This document shows positions 16,361-24,344 of a DNA stretch of 64,000 bases, piece after piece. The DNA is from Nonomuraea turcica. GTDB lineage: Bacteria; Actinomycetota; Actinomycetes; Streptosporangiales; Streptosporangiaceae. The first letter of the stretch is position 1; each line of letters opens with the position of its first letter. The notes below the pieces were generated by a model. It searched no databases. It saw nothing but the letters and a program-made list of their open reading frames with translations, and was not told the DNA's origin. The stretch is taken from the NCBI RefSeq assembly GCF_030718205.1, contig NZ_JAUZQF010000005.1:62001-126000 (forward strand), written 5' to 3'. Made by a program: the position numbers and the translations under genes.

Positions 16361-16651
16361 CGTCAACGCATCCGGCGGAAGATCACCCTGGCCAAGCACC
16401 CCCGCAATCTGATGTCCGCCGCGAATGCGCCTCAGCAGCTCGGCCACCTGGCCGTCCGGCACGTGGCTGATAAAGGCCCGGTGTCGTGCCCGGCCCTGCG
16501 TGGTTGAGCAGGACTGCGATGGGGCGTACGTGACCGCGACGTGCGACGCGCCGCAGTGCAGGGAGGCACGGCGCCTGCCTCAGGAGGGCGTCATCGCCTA
16601 TCTGTCGTACCACCGCGGCCGCCAGTCCCTGCCCAGGTCCGCGTGATCGGC
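16361..16651. other. Degenerate stretch next to integrase scar
   Basis: No convincing gene. A plus-strand frame at 16425-16646 (with DGAYVTATCDAPQCRE and GVIAYLSYHRG) has some coding character but no ribosome site and no family I recognise. Confidence 0.3.
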
Positions 16652-17836
16652 TCATCCGGGCGTTCGGCGGGATGCGATCTTCGACCAGAGCCACGCGGCG
16701 TGCTTGAGCGCCTGGTCGAACCGGTGGTACAGCCGTGGCGGCACGTACGGGAGCAGCGCCGAGTGCCGCTGGGCGAGCAGGGCGAGCAGCTGTTCCGATG
16801 GGAGGTTGGCGTAGCGTGGGAGGCTCTCGTACCAGCGGGCGCTGTTGCGGGCCGCTTTCTGCATGGGCCGGATCTCGGCTTGGCGCTCCCGCTCGTAGAA
16901 CTCGAGTGCGGGCTCGAGCTGCGGCTTGGCGTGCAGCGCGTAGACGAGGAAGGCGGCGTCGCCGAACGCGAGTGCGGTGCCCGCGCCGACGGAGTAGTGC
17001 GTGGTGTGCGCGGCGTCCCCGATCAGGACGAGGTTGCCGTGGTGCCACCTCTCGTTGGTCAGCGTGCGGAAGTTCAGCCAGCGGGCACTCTCGCCGGCGT
17101 TGTCCTGGCCGATCAGCGGGTGGCCGTCCAGGATGTCGGCGAAGAGCTTTTCCAGGAGGGCCAGGCTGTCGGCCTCGTTCGCCTGGTCGAACCCGAGCCC
17201 CGCCCAGGTCTCAGGTGAACACTCGATGATGCAGGTGCTGCGCTCATTGCTGTATCGGTAGCCGTAACACCAGATCCAGCCGTGCGGGGTTTCGACGAAG
17301 GCGAAGGTGAAGGAGTCGAACACCTTGGTGGTGCCGAGCCAGAGGTAGACGTTGCGGCCGGCCGTGACCTCCGTGCCGAAGTGGCCGGCGTGGCGCTGGC
17401 GCAGCGCGCTGTTGATGCCGTCGCCGGCGACCATCAGGTCGGCGCCGGTCAGTTCCTCCTCGCTGGTGACCTCCCGTTCGTACTCGATGCGGACGCCGAG
17501 GGAGCGGGCGCGGTCGGCGAGGATGGCGAGCAGCCGACTCCGGCTGATCCCGAAGCCCACGTCCATGCTCTCCACCAGGCACGGCGGGCGGTAGCCGTGC
17601 ACGCGCGCCACCCAGGTGTCCCAGCGGACCGAGTCGTCGCCGATGGCACGGGCGGACTCGGGGTCGGCGGAGTGGAGATTGTTGTAGAGATCGTCCCAGT
17701 AGGTCACTCCCCAGCCGTACGTGGAGCCTTCCGGGTATCGCTCGTAGACGGTGATGTCGTGGGACGGGTCCGCTCGTTTCATCAGGACCGCGAAATACAG
17801 GCTGGCGGGGCCGCCGCCGACGCAGTCAACCTTCAC
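16652..17836 (-). CDS. FAD-dependent aromatic monooxygenase (anthraniloyl-CoA/VioD-like)
   Basis: A 394-aa class A flavoprotein hydroxylase. The FAD dinucleotide motif CVGGGPASL is at residues 5-13, followed by the DG motif (VAGDGINSALR, about 155) and the GD motif (LIGDAAHTTHYSVGAGTALAFGDA, about 275-298). The active-site-like segment TYGWGVTYWDDLYNN resembles the first half of anthraniloyl-CoA monooxygenase and VioD-type hydroxylases rather than the phenol hydroxylase group. It is flanked by two integrase fragments, and its rather isolated placement suggests acquisition with a mobile element. It may act on an aromatic ring; a link to the flavin-degradation operon about 500 bp upstream is possible but unproven. 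Confidence 0.82.
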   Translation of the reverse strand: MKVDCVGGGPASLYFAVLMKRADPSHDITVYERYPEGSTYGWGVTYWDDLYNNLHSADPESARAIGDDSVRWDTWVARVHGYRPPCLVESMDVGFGISRSRLLAILADRARSLGVRIEYEREVTSEEELTGADLMVAGDGINSALRQRHAGHFGTEVTAGRNVYLWLGTTKVFDSFTFAFVETPHGWIWCYGYRYSNERSTCIIECSPETWAGLGFDQANEADSLALLEKLFADILDGHPLIGQDNAGESARWLNFRTLTNERWHHGNLVLIGDAAHTTHYSVGAGTALAFGDAAFLVYALHAKPQLEPALEFYERERQAEIRPMQKAARNSARWYESLPRYANLPSEQLLALLAQRHSALLPYVPPRLYHRFDQALKHAAWLWSKIASRRTPG

Positions 17837-18164
17837 ACCAGCCCCCTACGACACGTATTGCAATCACTCCATTACATAAAGTAGCAGGTAGGTGTGGTAG
17901 CGGCGATGTCGGCAATGCCTGACTCGGACTTTCCGAGACTGACGTCATCGCCCGCGGGCGCCGCCCCGGGCGACCACACGACCGCCTCTACCCTGTGCCG
18001 CCGTGGGCCGTCTGTGGGCCGTGAGAGCACGAAAGACCCTGCCAACCGATGCGACACCATGAACACTGTCATGCCAGGTCAGATCGAGGGCGGTGGGTTC
18101 GCCCCCGGCGGTCGTACACTGCCGTGCAGGTAGCGAGCATTCGCAGATCTTGCAGAATGATGCG

Positions 18165-18245
18165 TCCGACGCAACTCCGCTCATTTGCAGTGTGGAGGCG
18201 AAGAAGTGCCGCAGCATGTGCATGCCATGCTGCCGGCCCCGCCCG
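18165..18245 (-). pseudogene. Tyrosine-integrase fragment with HxLRH box
   Basis: The minus strand reads GRGRQHGMHMLRHFFAST and then LQMSGV, which matches the conserved arginine box (HxLRHFFA) of tyrosine recombinases. It then runs out of homology. With the box-II fragment at 16236-16360 on the same strand, it brackets the FAD monooxygenase gene. The rest of 17837-18345 contains the monooxygenase 5' region and no other feature that I can support. Confidence 0.55.
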
Positions 18246-18345
18246 CCGCAAGCGCGCGGCCCGAAGGTACCGACGCTGTAGTTGATCAGCACGGCGGTAC
18301 CGAACTCGGGCTTGTCGTCGCTCATGACCACTGAGGCCTGACCGT

Positions 18346-18846
18346 TCAGGCGCTGGACGTCAGCGTCATGAACGCCGAGCGATGCCAGACCAGGGGCCGG
18401 TGTGGGAAATCGTCCCGGAATCCCAGCACGCGCAGGACGATGATCTCGTGATCGCCGGCGTCGTGCGCGGCTTCGATCGAGCATTCCAGCCAGATCGCCG
18501 CGCCGTGCAGGAAGACCGACCCGGAACAGGAGACCAGGGTGTCGATTCCGTCGAGCCGGGTGTCCTTCTCCCGGGACGCGAGCTGGCGGGCCTTCTCCGT
18601 ATGGCCCTCGCCGAGCACGGACACGCCAATGGCCGTGGCCTTCGCGAGCAGAGGCCAGGTCGTCGAAGATCGCTGGACCGCACAGAGCACAAGTGGGGGA
18701 TCCTGGGACACTCCCACGCTGAACGACGAGACCACGAGAACGGCCGGGTCGCCGTCGACGACTGCTGCGAGCGCCGCGACGCCGGAGGGGAATCCCGAGA
18801 ACACCTTGCGGAGAGCCTGGACATCGCCAACGTAGGGTCTGATCAT
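18346..18846 (-). CDS. Flavin reductase, RutF/HpaC-type
   Basis: A 166-aa split-barrel flavin reductase, close to E. coli RutF in length. It begins LRKVFSGFPSGVAALAAVVDG, then SSFSVGVSQDPPLVLCAVQR (FMN phosphate site) and STTWPLLAKATAIGVSVL, and ends FRDDFPHRPLVWHRSAFM. It should use NAD(P)H to make FMNH2 for partner monooxygenases. ATG 18846 overlaps the previous stop (ATGA) and follows GGGAGGGAG. It is the last gene of the flavin operon, an apt position for a reductant supplier. Confidence 0.88.
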   Translation of the reverse strand: MIRPYVGDVQALRKVFSGFPSGVAALAAVVDGDPAVLVVSSFSVGVSQDPPLVLCAVQRSSTTWPLLAKATAIGVSVLGEGHTEKARQLASREKDTRLDGIDTLVSCSGSVFLHGAAIWLECSIEAAHDAGDHEIIVLRVLGFRDDFPHRPLVWHRSAFMTLTSSA

Positions 18847-19352
18847 GACCGCTCCCTCCCGCCGACGCCGCGAAGGACGACCGCTCGCCACGACTTCAAC
18901 CAGGATTCCAGGGAACCGTCGGTCCCGTAGGTGCTGTCGATCAGATAGAGGGACGGAGCCGGGCAGCTCGCACCCAGCTCGACGAGGAGCGGTTTGAGGT
19001 GCGTCTCCGGTGCCATCGCATGCATGGGCGCCGCACCGAGCATCACAGGAACCCCGACGACGCCGGCCAGCCCGTTCTGACCGGGGAACCGCTCGAGGAA
19101 GAGCTTGAGCAGGCCCGTGTACGTCGCCTTGAACGTGGGAGAGGCCACGATGAGCAGGTCGGCCTTGGCCACCGTGTCGACCGCCGCCTGCACCTCGGCG
19201 TTCGTCCAGTCCAGCAGGGCCGCACCGAACTGCGAGAGTTCGATGACACTTATCTCCTCGCCCAGCCCCCGTGCCAGCCTCTCCGCCGCGTCCCTCGTAC
19301 GGGAAGCCGGCTTCGGATTGCCGATCAGGGCCACGATCCGGTCGTCACTCAT
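18843..19352 (-). CDS. NADPH-dependent FMN reductase (SsuE/MsuE-like flavodoxin fold)
   Basis: A 169-aa flavodoxin-fold reductase. The FMN-binding loop GNPKPASRTRD is at residues 11-21. The second loop SPTFKATYTGLLKLFLERFP (about 71-90) is diagnostic of SsuE/MsuE-type NAD(P)H:FMN reductases serving two-component monooxygenases. The first 8 bp overlap the end of the MFS-riboflavin kinase gene and the last 4 bp overlap the next gene, so it is embedded in the operon. Two different flavin reductases in one operon imply heavy FMNH2 demand by its two LLM enzymes. Confidence 0.88.
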   Translation of the reverse strand: MSDDRIVALIGNPKPASRTRDAAERLARGLGEEISVIELSQFGAALLDWTNAEVQAAVDTVAKADLLIVASPTFKATYTGLLKLFLERFPGQNGLAGVVGVPVMLGAAPMHAMAPETHLKPLLVELGASCPAPSLYLIDSTYGTDGSLESWLKSWRAVVLRGVGGRERS

Positions 19353-21243
19353 CGGTCACCTCGTCTCTCTTGCACTGGAAGTACTCCCGCCCACGCACCT
19401 CGTCCTGGTTCATCTGGGCGATGAGGTCGTCGACGGTCTCGAATGTGATCTGGGGACGGATGAACCATTCGACCGAGATTTCGGCCCGGCACCCGTAGAT
19501 GTCCTCATCGAAGTCGAGGATGTACGCCTCGATCGTCCGCGTCGTGGCGTTGAACGTGGCGTTCGGCCCGATCGAGACGAGCGCCGCAAGCGACTCGGGC
19601 GAAGGCCTGGCGTCATCCGGGTCGGCAGGCTGGAGGATCGTCAACCGTCCCGCGTATACCCCGTCCCCTGGAAGTCTGGTGGCCGGGTCGACGTCGATGT
19701 TCGCCGTGGGGAAGCCCAGCTTCTTCCCCCTCCCCTCGCCGTGGACGACGGGGCCGGTGGCGTAGCCAAGGAAGCTGCCGGAGTTCGATTCCAGCACATC
19801 ATGGCCCTTTCTCCCCGGATGGCCGGGCTCTGATGAGCCCACCGCAGGACCGAGCATCGCGGCCGCCATGACGCACAGCGCCGTGGACACGGCGAGCACC
19901 GCAAGGGCCGTACCTTCGGAGGCGGCGGCGAGCAGCGCGGCGGTCGCGGCACTTCCGAGGACCCCACCTGCCTGTTTCACCGCGTTGTAGGCACCCGCGG
20001 CAGCACCCATGAGCCTGTCCGGTATCCCCGTCAGCGCGGCGACCGAGAGCGGTGCCCAGATGAAGGAGTTGGCGAAACCGTAGAGCACGAAAGCCCCGGA
20101 GAGAGTCCATTGGTTCGATTCCGCCAGCACGAGCACGGCGGAGGCCGCCATCGAAACGGTCAGGGAGACCGAGCCGACGATCGCGGTGAAACGGCTTCCC
20201 CGCGCGTTCACCGAGCGGCCGGCGAACGGTGCGGCGAGCGCCGCGACGACGCCCATCGGGACGAGTGTGAGGGCCGCCTCGATGGGATCGAGTCCCCGGT
20301 CTTCCTGGAGGTAGATCATGACGGGGATCATGGCCGCGCCGACGGTGAAGGACGCCGCGGCGCTGCCGGCCGCGGCCATCACGAATCGGCGGTCGCGGAA
20401 GAGCACGACCGGCAGCAACGCGATATCCGGCCTGCCACGCTGGGCGTACACCACGCCACCGACGAACACCGCGCCGACGCACAGAAGGAGCCACGCCGGC
20501 ATGAGCCCCAGCACGACGCCGCCCGGCGAGGCCGCACCCTCGTGGATTCCCGCGACGATGGCGAAGGCCCCGGCGCCGCTGATCAGCACGGATGCGAGCG
20601 GTATCGAGACGGGCAGGCGGGTGGAACGCGGAACCCAGCGCCAGGCCGCAATCCAGGCCGCGATCCCGATGGGCACGTTGACCAGGAATATCGACTGCCA
20701 GCCCCACGTCCCCACCAGGACGCCGCCCAGGAGCGGCCCGCTGACCGCGGCGGTTCCCCCGACCGACGCCCAGATTCCCAGCGCCGTCGCGAGTGCCGGA
20801 GGGGTGAAGATCCTTCGTATGATCGTCATGCTCTGCGGCGTCATGAGCGCTGCTCCCAGCCCTTGCAGGACGCGCCACAGGATGAGGATCCCGGCGGTCG
20901 GGGAAAGCGCGCACAACAGCGAGGCGGCTGTGAAGAGCCCCAGCCCGAGAAGGTAGATGCCGCGCGCCCCGAACCGGTCGCCGAGCCGGCCTGCGACCAG
21001 GAGCGGGATGGCATAGGCGAAGAGGTAGGCGCTGTTGACCCAGATCCCGGCCTGCTCACCGGCCCCGAGATCCTTCATGAGCGCCGGCAGCGCCACCGAG
21101 ATGATCGTGCTGTCCACGAGCAGCAGGAAGAATCCGGCGCAGAGGGCGGCGAGGGCCGGCCAGTGGCGGCGCATCGGAGCCTGGGCCGGCACCGCCTGCC
21201 GGATGGTGGGCTCGGTGGGTCCCGAGCGGGCGGACCGGGTCAT
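19345..21243 (-). CDS. MFS transporter fused to a riboflavin kinase domain
   Basis: A 632-aa fusion. Residues 1-470 are an EmrB/QacA-class MFS permease with about 14 helices (LLLVDSTIISVALPALM; the motif-A-like GRLGDRFGARG; LWRVLQGLGAALMTPQSM; GLGAAL-type turns). Residues 483-632 are a riboflavin kinase domain without the FAD synthetase half. They contain GPVVHGEGRGKKLGFPTAN (ATP/flavin loop), GDGVYAG, IGPNATFN, TIEAYILDFDEDIYG and the ending FIRPQITFETVDDLIAQM. The usual bacterial RibF has its kinase C-terminal to an adenylyltransferase, which is absent here. The product probably imports riboflavin and phosphorylates it to FMN at the membrane. An in-frame GTG at 19797 (residue 483) follows AAAGGG, so a free 150-aa kinase may also be made. 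Confidence 0.87.
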   Translation of the reverse strand: MTRSARSGPTEPTIRQAVPAQAPMRRHWPALAALCAGFFLLLVDSTIISVALPALMKDLGAGEQAGIWVNSAYLFAYAIPLLVAGRLGDRFGARGIYLLGLGLFTAASLLCALSPTAGILILWRVLQGLGAALMTPQSMTIIRRIFTPPALATALGIWASVGGTAAVSGPLLGGVLVGTWGWQSIFLVNVPIGIAAWIAAWRWVPRSTRLPVSIPLASVLISGAGAFAIVAGIHEGAASPGGVVLGLMPAWLLLCVGAVFVGGVVYAQRGRPDIALLPVVLFRDRRFVMAAAGSAAASFTVGAAMIPVMIYLQEDRGLDPIEAALTLVPMGVVAALAAPFAGRSVNARGSRFTAIVGSVSLTVSMAASAVLVLAESNQWTLSGAFVLYGFANSFIWAPLSVAALTGIPDRLMGAAAGAYNAVKQAGGVLGSAATAALLAAASEGTALAVLAVSTALCVMAAAMLGPAVGSSEPGHPGRKGHDVLESNSGSFLGYATGPVVHGEGRGKKLGFPTANIDVDPATRLPGDGVYAGRLTILQPADPDDARPSPESLAALVSIGPNATFNATTRTIEAYILDFDEDIYGCRAEISVEWFIRPQITFETVDDLIAQMNQDEVRGREYFQCKRDEVTDE

Positions 21244-22574
21244 GGGGCGAGGTTCTCGCGGAGCGTGCGGCCGGCGTACCGGGGGGCGAGTGCGCCACGG
21301 CGACGGAGCTCCGGGACGAGCAGCTCGGCGACGTCGTTGAGCCCCGCAGGCATGCCCAGCGGGCTGGACAGCATGTAACCGCCGCGGGAGCCGGTCGCGG
21401 CGAAGTTCTCCTGCAGCGCGTCGGCGACGGCGCCCGGGCTTCCGGTGATCGTGTGGTCGATACCGGTGGCGCTCTTCCAGCCGTGCTCGAAGAACTCTGC
21501 CCGGCCCATGCGGTAGCCGTCCCCGTACTCCCCCACCAGCCGGGACACGAGCCCCGCCTGGCTGGCCTGCGCGGCGTGGAGCTGGTCGCGGAGGTCACCG
21601 AGCAGGAATTTCGCCGGAAGCGTGGACAGGTCATATCCCATGTTGTGGGAGAGGTACGCGCCGACCGCCTCCTCGTCCCAGAAGTCCAGCACTTCCGCGC
21701 GCCGGGTGCGGGCCTCGTCCTCCGTTCGCCCGACGATCACCTGTGTCGCCCAGAGAATGCCGACGCTTTCCGGCTTGCGCCCTTCGGCGACCAGCGCCTC
21801 GTCGAGCATCCGCCGGTGCCGGAGCTGGCCACTGAGGTTCGCGCCGAAACCGAAGACCACGTCGGCGAACCGGGCCGATGCCGCGATACCGCGGGGCGAG
21901 TTTCCCGCCTGCACCAGCACCGGGCGGATCTGCGGGCTTGGTACGGCGGGCAGCGGTCCCTTGACGGTGAAGAACTGGCCACGGTGATGGATCGGTGAGA
22001 CCTTCGCGGGATCGGCAAACCGGCCGGAGTCCCGGTCGCGGACGATGGCGCCCGGCGCGACCGAATCCCACAACGCCTGGCAGACGTCGACGAACTCCTC
22101 CATGCGTGCGTAGCGCACGTCATGCTCGAGAAGCTCGTCGTAGCCATAGTTGGCCGCATCGGCGCTGCGGGTGGAGGTGACCACATTGAACGCCATGCGG
22201 CCACCCGTCACGTGGTCGAGCGAGTTCAGCAGGCGCGCCACGTAGAAGGGGTGCATGAACGTCGAGGAGTAGGTGAGGCCGAAGCCGATCGACGAGGTGA
22301 CCGTGGACATGGCCGCGATGACCGGGGCCATGTCGTGTCTCGGCCACTGGATTCCCCATTCCACGGCCGGCTCGATCGAGCCGCGCCAGGTGTCCGGGAT
22401 GCCACTGCCGTCCCCGAAGAACAGCATGTCGACGCCGGCACGCTCGGCGGTTTGCGCCAGTTCCATGAACATGCGTACGTCGGGGAAGTCGCGCCCCACC
22501 CATGAACCCGCGGACGCCCAGCGGCCCTCGGTGTGGGTGAAGGACAGGTCGAAGGCGATGTGAATGCCGCTCAT
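21240..22574 (-). CDS. LLM monooxygenase, NtaA/SnaA/DszA class (RcaE-like candidate)
   Basis: A 444-aa FMNH2-dependent monooxygenase of the long luciferase-like class: GVDMLFFGDGSGIPDTW, TSSIGFGLTYSSTFMHPF, LNSLDHVTGGRMAFNVVTS, LLEHDVRYARMEEFVDV, FTVKGPLPAVPSPQ, PVLVQAGNSPRGI, and RHRRMLDEALVAEGRKPES are family hallmarks. ATG 22574 overlaps the preceding stop. Class members attack C-N or C-S bonds of bulky heterocycles (nitrilotriacetate, dibenzothiophene sulfone). The flavin-cleaving enzyme RcaE of Microbacterium is also a luciferase-type enzyme. The neighbours (riboflavin kinase, reductases) make flavin cleavage the leading guess; direct evidence is lacking. Confidence 0.82.
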   Translation of the reverse strand: MSGIHIAFDLSFTHTEGRWASAGSWVGRDFPDVRMFMELAQTAERAGVDMLFFGDGSGIPDTWRGSIEPAVEWGIQWPRHDMAPVIAAMSTVTSSIGFGLTYSSTFMHPFYVARLLNSLDHVTGGRMAFNVVTSTRSADAANYGYDELLEHDVRYARMEEFVDVCQALWDSVAPGAIVRDRDSGRFADPAKVSPIHHRGQFFTVKGPLPAVPSPQIRPVLVQAGNSPRGIAASARFADVVFGFGANLSGQLRHRRMLDEALVAEGRKPESVGILWATQVIVGRTEDEARTRRAEVLDFWDEEAVGAYLSHNMGYDLSTLPAKFLLGDLRDQLHAAQASQAGLVSRLVGEYGDGYRMGRAEFFEHGWKSATGIDHTITGSPGAVADALQENFAATGSRGGYMLSSPLGMPAGLNDVAELLVPELRRRGALAPRYAGRTLRENLAP

Positions 22575-23254
22575 CGGAGGATCTCCAGGTCGTTCGCCGC
22601 CTCCCGGTCCTTCCACAGGGCGGCGAGGTCGGCCGCTGTGGACAGCACGGCAACGTTGAGCGCGAGTTGCTCGAGGGCGTTGTTGTGGAGGCGCGTGTCA
22701 TAGGCCGCCACCGCGTCGACGGGAACGACGACCGGCCAGCCGAGCTGGAAGGCGTCCGTGGCGGTGGCGGTGACACAGCATTCGGTCGTCAGGCCGGCGA
22801 CCGCGACCCAGTCGATTCCCTCGGCCCGCAGACGGGTCTCGAGGTCGGTGCCGATGAAACCGCTGTAGTGGCGCTTGGCCACGCGCGGCTCCCCTTCGGC
22901 CGGCGCGACCCGGTACCACTCGGCGCCGCGCGTGCCGATGACGCAGGGTTCGTCGGGACCGGGTGGCGCATCGAGGTCACCACCGCGGAACCATGCGCTG
23001 GACCGCCACGGGTTCTCCGGGTCGCTCGCCAGTTCGATCCACACCACAGGCACCCCAGCCTCGCGGGCGGCTTCGACCAGTCGCGAGGTTTCGGTGATGG
23101 CGGCCTCGACGAGTGCGGAAGCGTGCTCGTCCAGGCCGTAGGGGGTCAGGAACGCGGGATCGCCGAAGGAGCGCTGCACGTCGACGACGAGCAGCGCCGG
23201 TCGGTGGCCGGGTGAGGACAGAAAGGACAGGTGCTGGGGGCGGAGGCTTTCCAT
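22571..23254 (-). CDS. Isochorismatase-family amidohydrolase, RutB-like
   Basis: A 227-aa cysteine hydrolase. The catalytic triad is visible: Asp25 (LLVVDVQRSFGD), Lys127 (VAKRHYSGFIGT) and Cys160 (GLTTECCVTATATDAF). Length and the N-terminal extension fit RutB (about 230 aa), which cleaves the ureidoacrylate peracid formed by RutA, more than the shorter nicotinamidases. The gene sits directly after the RutA-like gene in transcription order (1-base overlap) and 4 bp into the LLM gene. The substrate should be an acyl-urea or carbamoyl compound made by an operon monooxygenase. Confidence 0.87.
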   Translation of the reverse strand: MESLRPQHLSFLSSPGHRPALLVVDVQRSFGDPAFLTPYGLDEHASALVEAAITETSRLVEAAREAGVPVVWIELASDPENPWRSSAWFRGGDLDAPPGPDEPCVIGTRGAEWYRVAPAEGEPRVAKRHYSGFIGTDLETRLRAEGIDWVAVAGLTTECCVTATATDAFQLGWPVVVPVDAVAAYDTRLHNNALEQLALNVAVLSTAADLAALWKDREAANDLEILR

Positions 23255-24315
23255 CAGGCGGATGCCTCGTCCATCGCCCGCAGGGCGGGAAGCACGGTCT
23301 CGCCGAAGAGCAGCATGTCCTCGTCGTACTCCGGGAAGATCAGCATCAGCCCGTCCAACTCACCTTCCCGCACGACCGTCGCGATGTGCTCGATGATGGT
23401 TTCGGTGGATCCGCTCACGTACGGGGTCTGGAAGGCCGCCTCACCGGTGGCTCCCTTCGCCCAGGCACGCGCCTGGTGCTCCGCTATGCCCCAGGAGGCA
23501 CGCATGGCGGCCAGCGCTTCGCGGTCCACGCCCTCGCCCCACCGGCGAACCTTTTCCTCGGCGGCGGCGTCCGTCTCGTCCTGGACCACGGTGAGCATCG
23601 AGTACGTCTTGACCGTACGGCCCAGCTTCGCGGCCTTTTCATGGACGTCCCGGGAAAGGTCCCGCATTTCCTCGAGGCTGTCGGCTCCAAGGAAGGCCCC
23701 GTCCGCGTAGGCGGCCTGAAACTCCCTCGCGCCCGCCGAACGACCGGCGCTGATAAGCGTCGGCCGGGTTTCGGGATGAGGGCGGGATTCGCAGTCGTTC
23801 AACGTGAAGAAGTCGCTCTTCATGGTGACCGCGTGCTCCGACCACAACCGCGTCACCGCCTGCGTCCACTCAGTGGTCATCCGGTAACGCTCGGCGTGGG
23901 ACAGGTCGGCGTCCCAGAGACCGAACTGCTCGAACTCCGCCGCGTACGCCCCGTTGACGATGTTCATCCCGGCACGGCCCTGGGAAATTTGCTGCAGCGT
24001 GGTGAACATCTTGGCCGCGATCGCGGGGTGATGGATGTTCGCGTGCATGGTCGCCCAGATCTTCACGCGCTCAGTCGCCTCGGCCAGGGCCGACATCATC
24101 GTCATCGACTCCAGGCTTTCGCCCCAATGGTCGGTGGTGCCGCCGAAGCCGCGCCACTTCGCCATGGACATGATGAAATCCAGACCGATGGCTTCGGCAT
24201 GCAGCGCCGCACGTTTGTTGTACGCGTAAGTGGCTTCGGGATGCGGCGCGGTGGTGGAGAGCATCCAACCTCCGCTGCCGATGGGGAGGAAGATTCCATA
24301 TTCTTTCGGGGACAC
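23254..24315 (-). CDS. RutA-like pyrimidine monooxygenase (LLM class)
   Basis: A 353-aa FMN-dependent monooxygenase clearly related to RutA, which opens uracil between N3 and C4. Shared features are YGIFLPIGSGGWMLSTTAPH, NKRAALHAEAIGLDFIMSM, RGFGGTTDHWGESLESMTMM, MFTTLQQISQGRAGMNIVNG, MKSDFFTLNDC and LIFPEYDEDMLLFGETVLP. GTG 24315 is chosen because GGAAGGCGG precedes it and homology begins there; the longer upstream frame lies inside the previous gene. The family attacks pyrimidinedione rings, so in this operon the flavin's pyrimidinedione, or plain pyrimidines, are the candidates. Confidence 0.87.
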   Translation of the reverse strand: MSPKEYGIFLPIGSGGWMLSTTAPHPEATYAYNKRAALHAEAIGLDFIMSMAKWRGFGGTTDHWGESLESMTMMSALAEATERVKIWATMHANIHHPAIAAKMFTTLQQISQGRAGMNIVNGAYAAEFEQFGLWDADLSHAERYRMTTEWTQAVTRLWSEHAVTMKSDFFTLNDCESRPHPETRPTLISAGRSAGAREFQAAYADGAFLGADSLEEMRDLSRDVHEKAAKLGRTVKTYSMLTVVQDETDAAAEEKVRRWGEGVDREALAAMRASWGIAEHQARAWAKGATGEAAFQTPYVSGSTETIIEHIATVVREGELDGLMLIFPEYDEDMLLFGETVLPALRAMDEASA

Positions 24316-24344
24316 GATGCCGCCTTCCGATATGCGTGTTGACG

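Noticed and set aside
19345..21243. A frameshift artefact joining MFS and kinase genes
   Set aside because: The join is in frame, both domains are complete, and the linker has normal codon use. A sequencing error cannot be excluded absolutely but nothing suggests it.
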